64,000 bases of DNA from Ulva prolifera (GCA_023078555.1 CM041196.1:12604985-12668984); one strand, 5' to 3'; numbered from the stretch's first letter, positions 35,594 to 47,315 are shown. A program made the numbers and translations. Notes: generated by a model not told the origin, from the letters alone.

Positions 35594-37523
35594 TGGCTGC
35601 CCTACAGCAGATGTCACAGCAAGAGCTCCTGCGTGCGATTGTACATGACTCACAAGCTGCACGCGCTGAGTTGACGCAGTCCATTCAGACACTGTTGGCG
35701 CAGGCCACCACACTAGCATTATTTCTCGTGTGAGTGAGCAGCAAGCTAGCATCAGGATTGCCCTTCAGCAGAGTGAGGATAGGCACCGTGACTTTCACAA
35801 TGAATTGCTCGAGGAGATTCGTGCTCTCCGAAACGACATCATTACTCTTTCACGAGCTGCGGCGGCAGAAACGACCGCTCAAGCAGAGTCCCGGTCTGTA
35901 CTGGCAGCGGTGTCCGCGCGAGTTCAGGCACTTGCCAACGTCAGCACTGGTTCGTCCTCGTCGACGTCCGCACCATATGCATCCGGCACCAGCCTGCCCC
36001 CTTTGGTCACAGACATTGATCTGCTCGACTTCACTAGTGGGTTGCCACGTGCATCGTCCGGCTTGCCGGCGCACCACCTTCCGGTGTCGGCGGTGATGCC
36101 GCCGCGTGTGCCTTCGCAGGCCTCGTGTGCGTCTCCGGTGCCTGTCGCGGAATCAAAACCACCGGCACCAGGTGCAGCTGCGATCGCCCACGCGGAAGAC
36201 ACAGGCACACGGGCAGAGGCTAAAGCTTCGTTGCTTGCTGCTGGTATCACCTCGGACGCCGCTGTTACAGAACTCATGACCATGCTTGATTCCGCGGACG
36301 ATGAGAAAAATCCTACCAAACGCCTAGCTTTGGCTGAGTTTTGGGGGAAAACTTTAGTGGACAAGTCGTTGCAATTTGTGCACGGCGTCACGGACGTTGG
36401 TGACTGGCTGGCACGCGCCCACGAGACTTCTGTGAAGTTTCGCGCATTTGCTGCACGGTTGCCGGGGGTGATTTCGGACAGGTGGATACATGACCGCTTG
36501 TTGGCCATGTTCCCGGTGGAATTCCACGTGCGCCTGAGCGCGTCCAGCGATGCGAATCGCACCCCGGACACCTTGCTGCGTTTAGTGCGGTCCAACTTCC
36601 AAGACAAACATTCGGAGTTGGCGACAAGCCTCACTGTGCTTCCAGACTGGCACATGCAACAGCCGGACAAGCTGTTCACGCGTCACATAGACGATAATGT
36701 GCGTGTGTATAGATTACACAACGTGCGCGCCAAACTTACCCCGGCGCTGTACATAACGTTATTTGGGGGTACACATCGCGCCGACACGCTCGGTCGCGTC
36801 TTTCATACTGTGGCTCGCAAACACTTGCTTGAGCAGGGCATCACGGAGACATCCGACGAGTATAACTTGGGGGATCTAGAACCCATTCGCGCGTTGTGCC
36901 ATATGCTTGATCGTGAGCAAGCCAAGCATTCAGCACAGCCCCGGCGTGCTCCTTTGGTAGCTGCGTCTGCAGCTGTCGCCGCGAGTGGTGCAGCTCCGAC
37001 AGAGCGGGGCACTCCCACCGGGCGCGGCAGAGGTCGCGGCCGTGGCCGTGGCGGTGGTCGTGGTGATTGCGCCCCTGGCCCGGTTTGGGACCAGCCAAAC
37101 GCGAACCAACCGGTCCAGCAAGATTTCTCCCCTGACATGCTGATGGCATCTGATCCATATATGTCAGTCAACACCAATGCTCTGAGCGCGCACATGTGCA
37201 CTGCAGTCGTGGCAGCGGTGAATTCGCATGCCCTCCAGCACGGCCGCTCCCCAGCCGTTGGGCCCACCGTATGGCCGCTTAAAGACCATTGGGAGATGCT
37301 GGCAGCGAGCGTAGAGCCGGCAGCAAAGCCAGGCCATGCTTCGGTCGCTGCTGCCACGCGCTCCCGCAGCACAGTTGAGTTCAGCCCTACTGCCCGCGAA
37401 CGCTCATATGATCCTAAGGAGCAACCTCGTACCATATCAGCGCAGCCTCCCGTGGAAGTGCCGTTGAAGGGCTCCCACGCCTGTCCTGAACGCGCCTTCG
37501 GCACTCCCGACTGTTGCGAATGA
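35594..37523 (+). pseudogene. Gypsy Gag
   Basis: The likely start is ATG 35594 (MAALQQMSQQELLRAIV). The frame shifts near 35715 into a long frame ending at 37523. After a coiled-coil-like N-terminus and a Ser/Pro-rich linker comes the capsid-like region (GVTDVGDWLARAHETSVKFR, HDRLLAMFPVEFHVRLSA), which resembles the Ty3-type Gag. No CCHC knuckle is seen; instead there is an RG-rich tract (GRGRGRGRGRGGGRG) near residue 430, which could bind RNA in its place. The next frame, with protease, begins at the stop, so Gag and Pol are in different frames. Confidence 0.75.
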
Positions 37524-37524
37524 T

Positions 37525-38880
37525 GTGGAGTCCGCTGTCCCTTCTGGCGCGGATGACCGCGCAGCTACAGCGGGGGGGCGCAAAGGCAGACGTAACAAGC
37601 GCACAAAGACGCCCTCCCCTGCTAGCGCCAGCAGCTCGCACGGCGACACTACTGATGCCCTTGCTCAGAAATCTCAGGATGGGGTCACTGTCCCTCCCGC
37701 GGGTGCCAAAGCAGTGCACCCAGCCCGCCTAGCGCGGAAGCCGTCGGCACGCCGGCCCAATTTTCAGGCGGACCGCGGGGATGTGTGTGATGAGCAGGAC
37801 TCCGACACAGTCGCCGCGCGCCGAGCGCACCTCGATGAGTTCCGTCGCAAAATGGCAGATCGTAAAGTGCCCACGCGTGTGTACCGAGCAATTCTGCAGT
37901 CTACGGCCACCCTTTCTCTGGCAGAGCTGGCGGCGCTCGCTGTGCATGACCGACTTGTGACGCTCCTTGTGCAGCTTGCCGAGACGCTGCGTGAAGCGGA
38001 CGATGCTCATGTGCTCGACGGCCCACGCAAACGCGTTGATGCGGTCCTGGCTGCCGCACTCCGTCGAGTCGTGACTGCCCATGCTGGCGCCACTCCGGAC
38101 ACGATGAAAGTATTGGCTACTGCCATTTCCACGTTCGCAGACCCTAGCGGTGCCAGCGCTCGGTGGTCCAAGATACTCTGTTCCAGCGCAGAATGGACAA
38201 AAGTGCCAGGCAAGACCACCATCTTTAGAGTTCCGTTCGCTGGAATGCGGAAGTGCACGGGGTTCTTGACATCTCAGGTTCCCCGCGCCGGCGCGCCAAA
38301 TCACCCTCAGGGGTTGAAAGTCGCTTTCGATGAGGGCGCAGAACTCAATACCATCACCAAATCTGCTTGGCAGAAGCACAAAGCGGATTGGGAAAAGGGT
38401 CACCCCGCGTTCAATGACAACCATGACATTGGCAAACCTCATGGTGTTAAAATGCAGCAGCCTGTCACCCTTACTGGTTTTCATGGGGACGCGACGCGGC
38501 ATGACCACATGGTTCTAATTCACTTGCGCCTTGGTTGTGCGTGCTATCCAGTGTATTGTACGCTCGTCGACGTCGCCCCGACAGATGTTGTCCTCGGACT
38601 TGGGTTCCGCAGGAAATTCAATGCCCCCTATCCGCCGGCATACCCTTTGTCGCAGTCAATGGGAGTTACTTCCATCTGCCTGGGCGTGCCGAAAGGATAT
38701 GGGCTGTATTCCCCTAAAGGACTTCAAAACCTGTTTCGGGGCCGCGACCCCACTGATGCTGGGTTCTGCCAGATTCTCCATCTCCAGACCCCCTGGATGG
38801 CATGGAATGTTACCGGCAAACGCCTCACGCCCACGCAACTCAGTGGAGCCGTCACCGATGCATCTCAAGTACTGAGTTGA
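37525..38880 (+). pseudogene. Gypsy protease region
   Basis: The N-terminal part is basic and low-complexity. Around residues 265-380 lies a retropepsin-like fold: VAFDEGAELNTI at the place of the catalytic D-S/T-G-A motif, then a long beta-rich stretch and the second-half motif TDVVLGLGFRRKFNA, the usual I/V-L-G-x-D/x-hydrophobic flap partner. The active site reads DEGA rather than DSGA or DTGA. The frame ends at 38878-38880, and Pol continues in another frame that overlaps it from 38802. Confidence 0.7.
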
Positions 38881-41479
38881 CAGTGTCTGCACGGCGCTGG
38901 GTCCGCTCGTTTAAAGACCCGTCCCCCACAAATGCTGCATTGGCAGGTGTTTTCGATAGCATTTCAAAGGGGACATACAACTGTTCCATGGACTCTCAGG
39001 GTTGTGCCCTTGTGGACATGTCCTTAGGCAGCAAAGCTTTCTGCAAGCCGCGGTTGCCCTTCATTATTACACCAGTCATCGACGGTGGTGATTTAGTGGG
39101 TGATGAGTTCGCCCATGTCAACTCGTGTTGCAGGTCGCACGCGATGTGTGACATGCCTGAGGAGGGGGAGGACACTGTGACACAATCGTCGTTACGTGTG
39201 CCTGACCCTTCACACGACCAGGCGCTAGGTTTTGACCCTGGCGCAATTCCGAAGGAGCACCGCATCCTGATCGAGGCTGCACCTCCCGGAAATAATTTCA
39301 CGGAACTGCCGAAGTCTGCAGCAGCTTCATGCGCGGAGCATTCGGGCGTGCCCCGCACATTCTGTAGGCGTACTCAGTATCACCTTAAGCAAAGGCAATT
39401 GCGCACAGAAGAGTCTATCCGCCGAGCCGCGGTCGAGAAAGCACAACTCGCCTGTGCCACAGCGGAGGTAGCTCAAGTCACGAGCGACCAGCTCACAGAC
39501 GAGCAGACTCAAGAGCTACAAGCTCTGATTGAAAAGCACAAGGACCAGATCTCTTGGGACCCTAATGACATTGGGTGCCTATCTGTGGATTACAAGGAGT
39601 TCTACCTCCAGATTCCCACGGAGGAAGGTGCCAAATGTAAGCACAATCCTTACAGGCTCTCATACAAAGAACTGGAAGCTTTCAGAACGCAAGTGTCCCT
39701 GCTCTTGCAGCAGGAAGTTATAAAGAAAGCTGACGGTCCAACCGACTTTCTCTCTCCGGTGCTATTTGTGCCGAAGCCACGTAAGCCGGACGAGCTGCGT
39801 ATGTGCGTAGACTTCCGCAGATTGAATGCTGTGTCGAAGCGCGACTACCATGCCCTCCTGCATATCCGAGACCTGCTTCAATCCATGTCCGCCTGTAAAT
39901 ACTTCACAGCCCTGGATTTGACCTGGGGATACCGGCCCTTCCAGTGGTCGAACATGATCAGCAAAAAACGGCCTTTACAGGCCCCGATGGAGAAGTTTAT
40001 GTCTTTACGAAGGCTCCTATGGGTCTCTCCAACTCGCCTGCTGCCTTCCAACGTCTCATGGCACATGTGCTGAGAGATATCAAAGGCGTGTCAGTCTACA
40101 TAGACGACATCACAATCTTCTCCAAGACATGGCAGGAGCACCTCAGCATTCTTGCCAGGGTGTTTGAGAGACTGCGCAAGTCAGGTCTGAAAGTTAAATA
40201 TGCCAAATGCGTCTGCGCAGCTGCAGAGTGCAGAGTACTGGGCTCTATTGTCAGTGAGGCCGGCATTGCGCCCGATCCTGACAAAGTGGCTGCGGTAAAC
40301 AAGCTGCCGGTGCCTCGAAATGTTGCGGACGTTCGCAGCTTCTTGGGTGCCAATGGATATTTCCACGAGCACATACAAGCGTATGCGGACAAGTCAGCAC
40401 CTTTGAGGGCGCTGCTGAAAAAGAACGTGCAGTTCATCTGGTCTGAGGAACGCCAGCGCGCCTTTGAGCAGCTAAAAGCAGATCTCGTGTCTCCGGCGTG
40501 CTTACGCATGCCAAACCCAGAACGACCGTTCATTCTCACCACAGACTGGTCCAAACTAGCTGTTGGTGCGGTTTTGAGCCAGATCCAGCCAGAGGATCCT
40601 GCAGATCCGGACTCTGCAGAGAAAGAGTATGTCATAGCGTACTCTAGCAGATCTCTGAACCAAGCTGAGAGCCATTATGCTCCCACAGAAGGAGAGTGCC
40701 TGGCCCTTGTATGGGCCACCAGAAAATTCAGACCGTATTTACACGGCTACAAATTTCGTGTCCGCACTGACCACGCGGCCTTGAAATGGTTGTCCACGGC
40801 TCGCTTCGAAAATTCTAAACTAGAGCGATGGGCGATGCGCCTGCATGATTTCGACTATGAAGTTGAGTACCTGCCGGGAGATCAGAATGTTGTGGCCGAC
40901 CACCTGTCGAGACACTACTCCCACATGGAAGCGGGCAGTGTGACCGCAGTTGCTGGTCACCTGGCCTTTGCTACCGAGGGCCGCGTTCTTGATATTGAAG
41001 ACGAGGGCCATGATGTGTTCGATCCCCAGTCATGGTGCATGCATAGCCTGCAAGAGCTGTGGTCATCGGGCAACACACAAGCAAAGAACAAGCAGCCCTG
41101 CACCATTTGCGGTGCTGCAGAGGGTTACGCTCACATGGTGTTATGCGATACCTGCAACCGGCCATACCACCTGCAGTGTATGCACCCCCGACGGTCTGTG
41201 GTACCCGATGGAGCGTGGCACTGCCATCAATGCGATGAAGCGTATTCCAACGTCGACGAACTCCGCCGCAGCGACCCGATCTTGTTTGCGCGGCGTGGAG
41301 ATCCGCACCACCCAGATCTAGCGGATTTGGTACGTGCGTATGTTGAGCGACAGGAGCGGGCAGTGGTCGAGTCCTTGAACTGCCATGCATCAAGCGGTGA
41401 CCGCGACCCGGAGCAGCGTCGCAGCACGCGCGTGCTGCGGCGGAAGCAGTGTTCCATCCCGATATGCCCAAAGCGCTGA
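38802..41479 (+). pseudogene. Gypsy reverse transcriptase and RNase H
   Basis: The first frame (to about 39960) holds the start of the reverse transcriptase, with PVLFVPKPRKPDELRMCVDF and KYFTALDLTWGY. A frameshift near 39950-39970 moves to the frame 39944-41479, which continues with TKAPMGLSNSPAAFQRLM and the catalytic VYIDDITIF. The connection domain follows, then RNase H (FILTTDWSKLAVGAVLSQ, ESHYAPTEGECLALVWA, RTDHAALKWL) and the typical end YLPGDQNVVADHLSR. The same frame then runs into a PHD finger. The catalytic residues are retained, so only the frameshift appears to disable this part. Confidence 0.88.
41099..41233 (+). other. PHD finger encoded within Gypsy Pol
   Basis: In frame with RNase H, the sequence gives the full C4HC3 zinc-ligand set: CTIC, CDTC, then YHLQC (His and Cys), a Trp (GAWHC) and CHQC, with normal PHD spacing. 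PHD fingers commonly read histone H3 tails (K4 methylation state). Sitting about 70 residues before the integrase zinc-binding region, it could direct integration to chosen chromatin, a role played by C-terminal chromodomains in other Gypsy elements. The domain call is strong; the targeting role is inference. Confidence 0.85.
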
Positions 41480-42828
41480 AACGCAAAGTCCGTAAGAAGG
41501 CTGCCACCTTGCGATTGCATCCGAATCGCCCAGAATGGCTGCTCGAGCATACGCAATTGCGCACAGGCGACCGTTTGTGGCTAGCAGTGCCCCCTGTGGA
41601 GTTCCGCTGGGGACTGATTGGAGCGTATCATGATCGCATGGGACATGCCGGCGTGAGCCAAACACTGGCTGTGCTACATCAGCACTACCATTGGCAAGGC
41701 ATCAAGCTAGATGTAGCAGCTTATGTTGAACAGTGCCATGCTTGCCAAGTCAAGCGGTTGGAATTGCAACATGTGGCAGATGTGCAGCTTCCCCGCATGA
41801 GCAAGCCGTTCTGCCATGTGCACATTGACCTGGCTGGCCCGTTTCCCCTCCGTGAGGTGAAAGCGGCGCCAGTTCGTGGCAAGGCAGGGCGCACCAAAGC
41901 CACCTTGTCCACGGCACAGACCGGCCAAGGGTATGTGTGCCTAATGGTGGATTATTTCACAAAGGCAGCGGAATTCGCACCGCTGCGAGACAAGAGTGCC
42001 GACACAGTCGCTCGTGCCGTGCATGACTTCTGGTTCATGCGCTACGGCATCCCGGAATGGGTGACCACGGATAACGGGACAGAGTTTGCTGGAGCCTTCC
42101 GGCACCAGCTAGAACGGTTTGGCATTGACAACGTCCAGAACTCTGCGTACCATCCCCAGTCCAACGGCGCCGTCGAGCGACTCGTGCGCACAATGAAGAC
42201 CATGTTGGCGGCAAAAGTTGCCGTTGCCATCCATGATTGGCCCGCGCTGCTTCCGCAGACACGCATGGATTACATGCAACGCCGGTATACAGTGACCGGT
42301 TATGCGCCGAATGAGTTGGTGATGGCACACCGCCTCCGGCTGCCGCCTCCGGTGGGCGCGCGCGATGCGCACCCCCGCATGGCAGCCTTCGAGACTTCTG
42401 CCATGCCCGAGGTCGATTATGTTCGTGAGCGCGACGCCCGCACAGAGCGTGTGGCTGCGCGCGTATACGATCGCATCCTCCGTTCGCAGCAACGTAATGC
42501 TGACAGGCAAGTTCACCTTCTGGCCATTCGCAAGCCTAGGAGGGGGAGGAAATTGTAAGCTGGAGACCTTGCTTATGTCATAGAATGCGGACTGGGCAAG
42601 AAAAATGCGGTCACAGGCCCATTTGTTGTCGAAAGCATATCTGAAAATCAGGCTTTCCTGCGAACAACGCGCCAAGTGCCAGGTCAGGAAGTGCGCCACT
42701 TTCCAATACACTTAGAACGTGTGGCCCGATGCACGACTGTGACGGACGTGTTAGAGAAGCTCTTGCACGCCGCAGGAATGTCGATGCGGCCACCGCCCAA
42801 TCACGCGGCGGCGCAGCTCACGAGCTAG
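41449..42828 (+). pseudogene. Gypsy integrase
   Basis: The frame 41449-42558 has the HHCC zinc region (HDRMGH, YHWQG, CHACQ), then the catalytic core with the three acidic residues in VHIDLAGP, TTDNGTEF and GAVERLV. It also contains PEWVTTDNG and NSAYHPQSNG, typical of Ty3/Gypsy integrases. A shift near 42550 leads to the C-terminal SH3-like segment (GDLAYVIECGLGKKN, GPFVVESI) ending at TAG 42826-42828. The catalytic residues are intact. There is no chromodomain. Confidence 0.88.
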
Positions 42829-42848
42829 CGCACGCTGGCCCCATCGGC

Positions 42849-43514
42849 GCCTTTGTAAGATCATGACATGAATTTCGTGGCCTAGCTATGTAACTGAGCC
42901 ATGCTCGTTGCTAGCATTGCTCGAGCCAGCGCAGCTGCGTGCATCCGTCTGCACATGCATGCATGCGCGACTGTGCGCTCAGCCGTGCCATCAGCTCTGA
43001 TGCACGCTTGTCTCTGCACTGCGCATGCTTGATGTAGTTGCAGTGCTCATAAGCCTTCTCATCCTTGATGAAGCTCGGCCGATTGGGGCTGAGAACGAAA
43101 GTAAAATACTATCAATTGCATCGGGATGAACGGCCTCTATGTTGTGACGTGCCGAGATGACAGTGAAGAATAGGCAGTGCTCTGTGTTATGAGCATGTAA
43201 GGAGAAGCAAAGGCGTCGGTGCGGAGCAGTGTTGAAAGGGAGTGTAAGATGGTGCATTCAAACTAATAAAGATATCAAGATACAAGATTCGAGTTCAAGT
43301 CAAGCAGTACCAAGTCAAGATCAAGCAAGACTGGCGTTCTCATAGGTACTTTAGGGCATTGTATTAGCACTTAAGACTGCATCAATTCGCATGGTGACAG
43401 TTAGTTCAGCTTACTCCCTATTACTTGAACTCATAAGCTTATGTTGTCTAGGCCACTCACATGGCTAGCTGCCTTGGAACCATCCTGGTTCAGGGCCTTT
43501 GTAAGATCATGACA
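42849..43514. repeat. 20-base direct duplication bracketing 626 bases
   Basis: GCCTTTGTAAGATCATGACA occurs at 42849-42868 and 43495-43514. The intervening segment includes the right copy of the 205-base repeat. A 20-base duplication is longer than LTR elements make and would fit a target duplication from a LINE- or SINE-type insertion, though no poly(A) tail is seen. An alternative is that TGTAAGATCATGACA marks repeated LTR starts. Confidence 0.6.
42875..43079 (+). repeat. Direct repeat, right copy
   Basis: It is near-identical to 33677-33902 except for a 21-base deletion. It lies 47 bases after the Gypsy stop codon, inside the segment bracketed by the 20-base duplication. Confidence 0.75.
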
Positions 43515-43831
43515 CACGCCAACGTCAATGGTGTCGTATCAGGGAACTTCACGTGCTCAGTAGACTACTTGAGCGCATGCGTTGCCCGGATCCCGTGTAC
43601 CCGTGACTTGCAGTATCGGCCGCGTCAAATAGAAATCCGTGTGTAGTTGGGGTGTAGCGCGTACCGGTTGACATTTGGCAAGCCGCATTCAGTGCTAATA
43701 CGCTTGTTTATGGCATATCATGGCACATACTGTACATTACAATGCTCCCACATGATCCGCCACCCCTAAGCTCGCGATAAAGTGATGCTGCGGCTGCGCG
43801 GTGTTGGTGACGGTCACTGGACACCCGCCCC
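43080..43831. other. Unassigned stretch between Gypsy and Copia-2
   Basis: A CAAG-rich run occupies about 43266-43330. No coding sequence or RNA gene is supported. Confidence 0.4.
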
Positions 43832-44178
43832 TGTCACAATGCATGCGCCTGTGGGCAGCAGCGTGGTGACAGGTGCACCCATGCACGATCGGTCTGCGGA
43901 TCAGGTGCAGGGGTAAGCCGCCAGTAGGATTGTCCCAGAGTAGTGAGGGAGATCCTGCGAGGATCTGCCGCCGTAATCTTGACTATTCAATGTGCATATA
44001 TGGCTGTGCACACAGAGAGCTGTAACCGTTCTTTTCACTGTTTCACGGTACTAGCAGTATCCAATCTCTCCCTCGCATTCCTCGGTTCTACCTCTGTGCG
44101 CAGCAGGTATGGAATGCTGGTTACCTGACCTGACTTAAGACTGCGCGTCTGACCTGCAGGTAGATAGACTTTCTGACA
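43832..44178 (+). repeat. Copia-2 5' LTR
   Basis: It begins TGTCACAATGCATGCGCC and ends TTTCTGACA, followed directly by TGGTATCGG. Similarity to the Copia-1 LTRs runs along the whole length, with more differences than between the two Copia-1 LTRs. Confidence 0.9.
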
Positions 44179-44537
44179 TGGTATCGGTGAATGTTTGTGT
44201 TATGTCTTTAATGGTCTTGTTCAGGAAGCCGTCGGCCAAAGTCTGTGCGCAGACACGGCAGGCATTCCACTGTTCTGCCGGCGCTCAGACCGCGGTCACA
44301 AGCGCAGGCATCATTAAGCGATCTCGTAGCACACTGTTATTAGATACAATTCGAGAAGCTTGTTCATAATGATCAGCGCAGGGAAAAGCGAATGCGTTCG
44401 CTTATTTTCTCAACTTGTCGGCTTGCGAGCCAGACTAGCAGCTCCCTGAAGGAGAACAGCCCGCGGGCATGTTACTTCGTGGCGGACGAGTCATCCGACC
44501 ACGTCCCTCTTCCCAGACTGGGTAGAGTAGTCAGCAG

Positions 44538-47315
44538 GTGCCTTTTTCCTCTCATGTTGTGGACGATCATGGTCACACTGAGTCTCTCATCACACTCGAG
44601 ACATTGACCGAAGCGCTGCGTGCATGTCGGGGACGTAACGAGCCTGATTTGTCGAAAGGAAAACTGCCTAAATGGAATTACAAAACCGAAAGCTTCGTTG
44701 CGTACGAGAAAAAAGTCTTCCTGTGGTTAGGTCGGTTGGAACTAGATCATCTGTTGCAGAACGCACCGTCTGCGGACGAACAGCGTGTCCATGCTAGAGC
44801 AAGGACTCAAGTCCTCATGTCCTTGCCTGACGCGAATAGGACCACTGTCTATCGCATGTCACATCTGTGTGAAGCATGGGCCTACCTGACTGCAAAGTAT
44901 AGGCCTAGCACCGAAGCGGAGATCCACAGACTGTGGAGTCGCTTCGACTCACTGTTGCAGAAAAATAGAGATGTTGGGTCTTACTGTGGTGATGTGATGA
45001 GTCTGTACACTCAATTGGAGGCACTAGGTGCCGATGTGGGCCAGCGATGGCTTCTTCTAAAACTTTTAGAAGTGGGGGAGGAGTTCAACGCTGTGCGCGG
45101 CGAAGTTCTACAGTCCTCCCCTCATGTTATTATTGCACATTTGACTGAGCATGCTGATTTGCTCAAGCAGCAGCGGCTGCAGGCTAGGTCTGGGGCGCCT
45201 GCGGGCAAACCAGGCCAAAGCTGGCACAATCAACAGCGAGGCGAAGGTCCCGCAGTTGCCGCGCTCGACGCTGGCAAGGCTCCTCGCGAGGAGATTAGGA
45301 CCTGCTTCTTCTGCAAGAAGAAAGGATACTTGCGTGCGAACTGCCCCCAGCGCAAACAGGCCGCGGCGAAAGATGTTTGCGCTGTAGAACTGCCTGAAGA
45401 ATTCCCGGATCACGATGCGTTGAAATCGTGGAATTTAATCATAGATAGCGGCTCTGATATTCATGTTGTAGGCAATCGCGACATGTTTACCGAGTATGGC
45501 CCGTGCCAGAGAACTGCCAATCTCGCGGGACCAGTGTCAAGACGCTGGTTAGTCTCATCGAGTGTGCACAGGGGTTAATGCGCATGCCTGAGCTGGTAAG
45601 CATGCTGACTATGCATGATGACGTGGAGGGGAGCGTACCTTGCCGCCGCGTAAAGTCGCGTGGCAGAAATGAAAGTAAGAATTGAAGTGACCTCTAGAGT
45701 ACACACGACATGCTCTAACCAATGGGGCTCACCTGAAGCAACGAGTCCTTTGTTAGATGACTCCTCCCTTGATTATGTCATCTATATTCTTGGATCCCTA
45801 GATATGGATATCCCACAACAACCAGGCAAGATCCCCATTATGGGCAGGGGAACCATTCAAGTGAACCTGGGCACTTATGTGGATGAGCATGGGAATAAGC
45901 ATCCTCTGGATGTGGAAATCCCGGGTGTGTACTATGCCCCTGAGTATCCGTACAACATACTGAGTACTATGGGTCTTCGTCATGAGCATATGTACTTAGA
46001 CACGCGTAGAAGTGTGTTGTATGTCCCCGGGTTTGGAGACATGGCTACTGGGATCGAGGATGCGTCCAAATACCAGGAGCTGGATGAGGACAAGTGTCGT
46101 GTCTTTGCATTTAAGATGTGTTCCATCAAGAAACCTGTTCTGGAGGGCCATGCCGTCAATAGGGGAGTGGTCTGGTCCAACCAGAGCAGCCCGACCTCTG
46201 TTGTGGAGGATCAACATCAGTGGTGTCATGTGGCCGCTGCGGCGATGGACCTGAAGCGCCCCAATGATGGGGGAGCTGTGGTCCCACATGATGTCTACTT
46301 GTTGGAACCTGCGTTCCTAGCTCATTTGTCCTTCCACCAGTCCACGTGGGTTTTGAAGCGGATGCAGTCAAATCGTGAATTTTATGGTGCTTTGAATTTG
46401 AGAGTTGACCCCGAGCCAATGGGGAATCGTTGTCACGGCTGCAGAATTGGCAAAGTGCCTGCGGGCAAAATCTCGGCCAATAATCGTGAGCTCGTAGGCC
46501 TGGCGAAAAACCCTGTCGAGCAATTGCATGCTAATTTGGCTGGTCCCATCACTCCAGTTGGGATCGTCGGTGTGAAGTATGTTTTGTTTGTGATGTGCGC
46601 CTTCACTCGTTACACTTTCATTGTTGGTATGCACAACAAGAGTGAGGCTACGGCCATGATCTCTTACATCATTGAGTGCATACGGGTGAGTGTGGTGAAG
46701 CCAGGTGCACCGGGTGTGCGCATCCTTTACACTGACAAAGGGGGAGAGTTCATGGTTGAGGCCTATAAACTCTGCCCCCAGCGTCGCGGCATCACTCACC
46801 GCACCACCCCCACAGCTGATCATCAATGTAACGGCATGACTGAGCGGAGGATCGGTTTTGCCTTTGAGGCAGTCCGAGCTGTACTGCTTGCGAGCGGTCT
46901 TCCTCTGTTCCTGTGCATTGAATGCCTCGCCAGTGTCATTCATGGTCACAACCTCACGCTGTGCTCGGCATTGTACCATGACAACCTGGCGAAAATGATG
47001 AAAGCCCAGAAAGTTCAGCGTGATGCCAATACAGCTGCGGATGTACAGCAGGCTGAGCGGGCTAATAAGCGCATGAAAAAGGCCGAACGTGATAAGTTGA
47101 GGGAGGAGGAGAAGCGCAAGTAGCAGTTGCTCACAATGACTGAGATGGACGAGTTTTTGACCAGGTCTTGTGATGGGGATATTATTACCTACATGTCCTT
47201 CTTCAGGGACCACTCCGTTGAGGTGTTCCATGATTTGGTGCAGCAGCAGCGACCATGGGGGGTTGAGGTGTATGCATACCCTAGGGAAGATAAGCTGCGG
47301 AAGCTCTCTCTGTAA
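44538..47315 (+). pseudogene. Copia-2 gag and integrase remnant
   Basis: Gag runs from about 44538 (its normal start is deleted) and includes the zinc knuckle CFFCKKKGYLRANC, in which the conserved His has become Tyr. The protease motif IDSGSDIHVVGN is intact but is cut at 45534 by the solo LTR. After the insertion the frame resumes (45826-47123) with integrase, where the first catalytic Asp is changed (HANLAGP); LYTDKGGEF and GMTERR remain. A TAG at 47121-47123 replaces a Tyr codon, and a short tail (to about 47315) reaches LRKLS before similarity ends. Confidence 0.85.
45535..45820 (+). mobile_element. Solo LTR of an unrelated LTR retrotransposon
   Basis: A 286-base segment interrupts Copia-2 exactly where Copia-1 is continuous. 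It starts TGTCAAGACG, ends CCACAACA (TG...CA ends), and is flanked by the 5-base duplication ACCAG at 45530-45534 and 45821-45825. These are the marks of an LTR-element insertion later reduced to one LTR by recombination. No sequence in this window matches it, so its parent family is not here. Confidence 0.85.

Larger units (their letters stand above)
34740..42828 (+). mobile_element. Ty3/Gypsy retrotransposon with a PHD finger in Pol
   Basis: The order Gag, protease, reverse transcriptase, RNase H, integrase identifies Ty3/Gypsy. Two features are unusual: an extra open frame before Gag and a complete PHD finger between RNase H and integrase. Coding moves through several frames (shifts near 35050, 35715, 37524, 38850, 39960, 41460 and 42550), so the copy is probably defective unless some shifts are programmed or introns. 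Its ends are not defined: the direct repeats at 33677 and 42875 could be terminal, but the evidence is mixed. Confidence 0.85.
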
